Of a stretch of 64,000 bases of DNA, positions 60,147 through 64,000 are shown in pieces. The DNA comes from Spinellus fusiger (taxonomy: Eukaryota > Mucoromycota > Mucoromycetes > Mucorales > Phycomycetaceae). The stretch covers positions 227,802 to 291,801 of the forward strand of contig JALLLS010000043.1 in NCBI GenBank assembly GCA_025094145.1, given 5' to 3'. The position numbers and the translations under genes are program-made. Numbering within the stretch: position 1 is the first letter of the stretch; every line of letters begins with the position of its first letter. The notes under the pieces were generated by a model. The model had not been told where the DNA came from. It saw nothing but the letters and a program-made list of their open reading frames with translations, and made no database searches.

Positions 60147-61530
60147 CTTATACTGTTTTTTCAGCCTATTCTTGAGTATGGGCTGGCTATTTGTAATGTC
60201 AATAGACTAGGGATCTGCCTGCTACAAATCTGTCAGTCTGCTTGTCTGAGACTTTGTCTTGCTTGATCTGCTACTGCTATGTTTGGAACAATCCAGGTTG
60301 CCCAATTAGCTGCCCTCCCTAACATATACTCTTGTTTCCTTTATCTGCAAGCCAAATTTGTTGAGTGTGTAGCTACCCTTCCTGAAGACACCCTCCTCTG
60401 GTGCCTTGTCCCACAGCTTAAAGCATCCCAGAGTAAAGCCAGATGGATTAGGCTATGTGGTAATTTACTCTGGCAAAATGCTCAAAGAATAGGATGGGCT
60501 CACAATCCTCTTAAATATCCATTAAAAATAGCTTATCTTGAATGTCTTCAAAGTGAAATTCCTAGTCAAGTGCATGGCAAAAATCTGCTGGTGGTGATGG
60601 CCTATGGACTATGTAGACCTGTTTGGGATCCAATTCTTCTACTACTGTACACATTCAAAAAGAGACATTGTCTACTAAAATGATGGATTGCTTGGTTACC
60701 ACCAACACCTTCAGTTTCTTGCCAATGTGGCCACCCATATGCCGATTGGGACTACTTTCTCATTTGCACATTGGTTGATCATGAATGCTCTACATTCTTG
60801 TTCTTCCTAGTTCCTACCCCACCACAAGACATTCATCCTATTGACTATTGTCTAAATCTTCTGCTGCTTATGGTTGAGTCTTTTGTTAAATGGCTAGATC
60901 TTTGGCCCAGTTTGTTGATACTGCTGCAAGCCATTGATTGAGCCACATCTACTTGAGACTTTAAGGTAGAGCCATCAGCTGGTAGCTTGCTCATTGAGGC
61001 TGCTGATGGGTGTGTTGAGTAGGAATGCCAATGCTACTATAGAGTGCAAAGACTCCTTCAGCAACAGATGCTGTATCCTCACTTTTCCTTTGATCTCTCT
61101 TCTACTACCTATTTTTAACCTGTTTAGCAAAGCTAGAAGCTGCTAGTGTAATTGTTGTATTTGTGTCCTTGGAATTGTTCAAGTTAATTTGAGTATATCT
61201 CACTGTATTTCGAATCGCCACAGGATGACAGTTATCTATTTGGTGTTCTGTTTCCCATGCTGACTTTATGGCCTTTTGGATGTCTATTCATAATTATCAT
61301 TTTACCATTATTTCTTATTTTTTATCATGTGAGGTTTTATGTTCTCATATTCTTCTGTTTTTCAATAGTTCTTACTAGCAGCCATACATTGGCCCACAAT
61401 GGGAATTTTGCAACCTATGCTTTGCTTTGGAAAAAAAGTTGCCCTTTGTAACAGGTCATGACTGCTAGCCCTTTGGGTGTGTACATCAAGCCAATGCTTA
61501 TCAGAACTGTGTGATTTAATAAAGGCATCA
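60147..61530 (+). mobile_element. LINE ORF2 C-terminus and 3' UTR
   Basis: Continues the LINE past copy F: QPILEYGLAIC, then a frame 60279-60683 with RWIRLCGNLLW and CRPVWDPILLLL, then CQCGHPYADWDYFLIC (C-terminal zinc motif) in the next frame, ending near 60,943. The 3' UTR to about 61,530 aligns with the truncated minus copy at 33,945-34,510. A few frameshifts, including one in a T-run near 60,157. Confidence 0.8.
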
Positions 61531-61622
61531 CACCTTTGAGTCTGATCATTCTTTTTGAATTTAGCATTGTGAGATAATAATATATAGGTGGTTCATTTAT
61601 TTATGTATTTTATGATTCTAAT

Positions 61623-62137
61623 CTAAAGTAAAAGTTCAGGATATACAATATTTTTAGTTTGATGAATTTGATTTGGAAAAAGAACAGAGATGTTTTTGAT
61701 ATTTGTGGCTCTTGAAAAGGCAACATATAATTGACCATAAGTAAAAACAGGTTTGCAAAGATCAATGCCAACATTGTTGAGTGACTGACCCTGAGACTTT
61801 TTTATAGTCATGGCAAAGCAAAGACAAGCTGGAAATTTTTTTCTTGATAAAATGAAAGGATACTCTCCTTTATTAGTATTTATATTCAACCTGGGAATTA
61901 TAGCTTCAGCATCTTTACCAGATTGGTCTTTATAGCTAACAAAGAGAGTGTATTGAACAATGTGTTTTACAATCATTCTTGTACAATTAAATAGGCCTTT
62001 TTCAGGATTGAGATTTCTTAGGAGTATTACTGGAGCACTTATTTTCAGTTCAGGTTTTGATAGTGGGAGTCCAGCAGGATTGAGTGACTTTAAATATTTA
62101 TCAGAAAGTTGATGAAGTTCTTCAGCAGGATCAGAAT
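61623..62137 (-). mobile_element. Helitron helicase (Pif1-like) C-terminal part
   Basis: Frame 61976-61623 plus its upstream continuation to 62,137. Motifs: PAGLPLSKPELKISAPVILLRNL, FAMTIKKSQGQSLNNVGIDL and YGQLYVAFSRATN (helicase motifs V-VI), ending NIVYPELLL. This is the usual 3' end of RepHel proteins. The frame reads DPAEELHQLSDKYLKSL up to the LTR insertion. Confidence 0.88.
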
Positions 62138-62434
62138 GTGATGACCTAATTTGAGCACTCCTTATTTTACACTATTTTCCCTGCCATTAATACCACTCCT
62201 TTATTTTGCATCACTTCTATGTCACTGATCATACACTCCTTTATTTTCTATATAGCATTTCATACTTAGCAATTAGATAGTAGCTTGGAGACATAAGTAT
62301 AAATACTCATCTAATTGTCATAAATAAATCTGCATTCTGATATCTGCTATCATCATATACTATCTACCATATCTTGTTTATTATGCACAACACCTAGTAC
62401 CTTCTTCCTACCTGTTCCCAGTGGTTTCTTAAAC
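62138..62434 (-). repeat. Solo LTR, family 2, in the Helitron
   Basis: 297 bp flanked on both sides by AGAAT (62133-62137 and 62435-62439). Removing it with one flank joins the Helitron frame as SADKIDS-DPAEELH. Sense strand is minus, with TATTTATAC followed by AAAATAAAGG. Confidence 0.85.
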
Positions 62435-62506
62435 AGAATCAATCTTGTCTGCTGAATTTAATTTTATTGATTGGCCTGGTAAAAGCTGTAAAAAAAATGT
62501 TTATAT

Positions 62507-62698
62507 TGTTAAAAAACCTTAAGGCAAAAGGTGTGGTTTAGGAATGTAATAGATATATTTCTCAAATTGTTTCTGCTATCAATTGAGCAGGCTTATATAT
62601 TTTCTTCTAAGTTACATTGATTACTTTTTACAATAACAGGTCTTATGGGGATTCAGGGGTATATGTTCTTCATCTCCTTTTTCCAACAAGAATATAGT
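62507..62698 (-). repeat. Solo LTR, family 4, in the Helitron
   Basis: 192 bp, reverse copy of the 51,141-51,320 LTR (minus strand TGTTGGAAAAAGG to TTTTTTAACA). No clean 5-bp duplication is visible at its edges. Between it and the family-2 LTR, 72 bp of Helitron (PG...KIKFSRQ-like and SADKID) remain. Confidence 0.8.
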
Positions 62699-64000
62699 CA
62701 AAGAAAGCCATGAGCATTGATTTGCTTTTATGCATATTTTCATGCAGCTATTTGGCTGTTGCATTTTGATTAAAGTACACAGGCTATTCATTTTTCAAGT
62801 GTACTGGAAGTTGAGTCTGTATCTTTGCTTGTTCACTTGTATGTTGGATATCAATTTTCATTGAGCTGGGTAGACTCTGCATATGGTTTTGGAAAACTTT
62901 TTGAGCATTTCATTCTTCCATGTTCATCTTTGACCCTACATGGGGACTTTGGGTTAATATATTCACCACATGGACCATGGATCATGTTTCTTGTTACCAG
63001 ATTGTACAATTCTGGATCTGTATCTTTTGAGGGTATCTTGGCAGATATAACTTATCAATTTTTTCACAATTGTCAATGTTTTGGAATTGATAAAGAAAGA
63101 GAAGAAGATAAACATAAGGCAAACACTGCTTTTGGTACTCAATGGTTCTTACTAAACCTTTGTACTTGCCAAAGATCTGCTTGTACTTGAGCTCTTTTAT
63201 AAAAGCTTTTACCTTTAAATTGAAAACCCTTGCAACTAAATATGGTCTATCAGCAGCTATTTGACCTGGAAACAGCTCCCTGGTGATCTCTTCCCATCTT
63301 GGATTTGCAGTAAAGGTGATGAATAATGAAGGCTTTCCAAACTGTCAAACTATTGCCATGGCATCTTGATATTGCTTGGCCATAAATCTGGGTCCTCCTA
63401 AAAAGCTGCTTGGTAATACAATTTGATGACCAATAGATGATGCAACAATGTCTTGATTGATAAGTGTATCATGTAATCCTTAATACAAATCAGCTCTAAT
63501 CAAGGCTTGATGGTGACAAATCCATGATAATATTTTTTGGTCACATAATGCCCAGATATCCACCAAGTATTGTTGAAAGAGACACTTGGCCTTGAAAATG
63601 ATGAGGAACCCTATGTCTCTAAGATGCAAACAGAATCTATAGTAGACACATTGAGGCAGTCATCCACCACTATTGTTGCTGTTGTTATTCTAAACTGTAG
63701 CATTGATCATAGTGTCCTGATCCCCCTTCTCTATTAGCTCATTTTGGTTTTCATTGTCACCATTAACAGAACCCTTCAAATTATACTACAATCCCAACCT
63801 GATTCTCCATTGAGAAACATTAAAACATAGTGCAAGGGAATATACAACCTGCTGTTTTGGTTTACTTGAGTAAAAGAATATATTGCTTCATTGGTGGTAC
63901 AACAAAGGTAGACCCTGATGTCTCTGAAAGTCTCTGTTTGGCTATCATCATTAGGAACAATTGCAGTGATTTCATTTGCAGTAGGAATGTTTTCAGTTCT
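62699..64000 (-). mobile_element. Helitron Rep/helitron-like N domain (partial, decayed)
   Basis: The minus strand gives, in several frames, a Helitron_like_N region: LFQQYLVDIWALCDQ, SSIGHQIVLPSSFLGGPRFM, QYQDAMAIV, GKPSLFITFTANPRWEEI and RPYLVARVFNLK, then IEYQKQCLPYVYLLLFL and later VYFNQNATAKQL. Single stops interrupt it. The 5' end lies beyond the window. Confidence 0.8.

Overview
The window is eukaryotic nuclear DNA from a fungus, most likely an early-diverging one such as Mucoromycota/Mucorales. The genes carry many short GT-AG introns (about 42-120 nt) and a few GC-AG introns. The host proteins are conserved eukaryotic ones, and intergenic DNA is AT-rich. The mobile elements (Tad/LINE-type, Tc1/mariner, LTR, KDZ/Tnp2-type, Helitron) fit such a fungus. 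The lineage is inferred from protein and intron style; no species marker was found.

Region 1 (1-33,640) is gene-rich. Plus strand: CDC16/APC6 (785-3846), ribosomal protein L19 (7987-8917), a mitochondrial PTC7-type PP2C phosphatase (9378-10994), an ARFRP1/Arl3 GTPase (12634-13497), a TPR/F-box/LRR protein of the Pof3/Dia2 type (13654-15425), GAPDH (19151-20280) and RQC2/NEMF (29157-33639). Minus strand: the 22-exon helicase SLH1/ASCC3 (28471-20753). I joined exons by hand for all eight genes; every model closes in frame (715, 187, 371, 198, 572, 337, 2061 and 1069 aa). SLH1 and RQC2 are head-to-head with 685 bp between their start codons, and both act in ribosome-associated quality control.

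Region 2 (about 33,855-64,000) is a nested mobile-element block holding one intact tRNA-Asn(GTT) gene. It contains two LINE copies plus a 5'-truncated one, Tc1/mariner remnants, a KDZ/Tnp2-like transposase fragment, two nested LTR retrotransposons, several families of solo LTRs, and a Helitron interrupted by two solo LTRs. Related remnants occur between the genes of region 1.

The strongest observations concern genome dynamics. A LINE carries two oppositely oriented solo LTRs whose target-site duplications are swapped, which shows that the 1.34 kb between them was inverted by LTR-LTR recombination. The mobile block is almost free of CpG (none from 34,974 to 37,716), while the genes and the tRNA keep theirs, as expected for CpG methylation and deamination. 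I did not find a convincing new enzymatic or defence system; the RQC gene pair is the most functionally suggestive arrangement.
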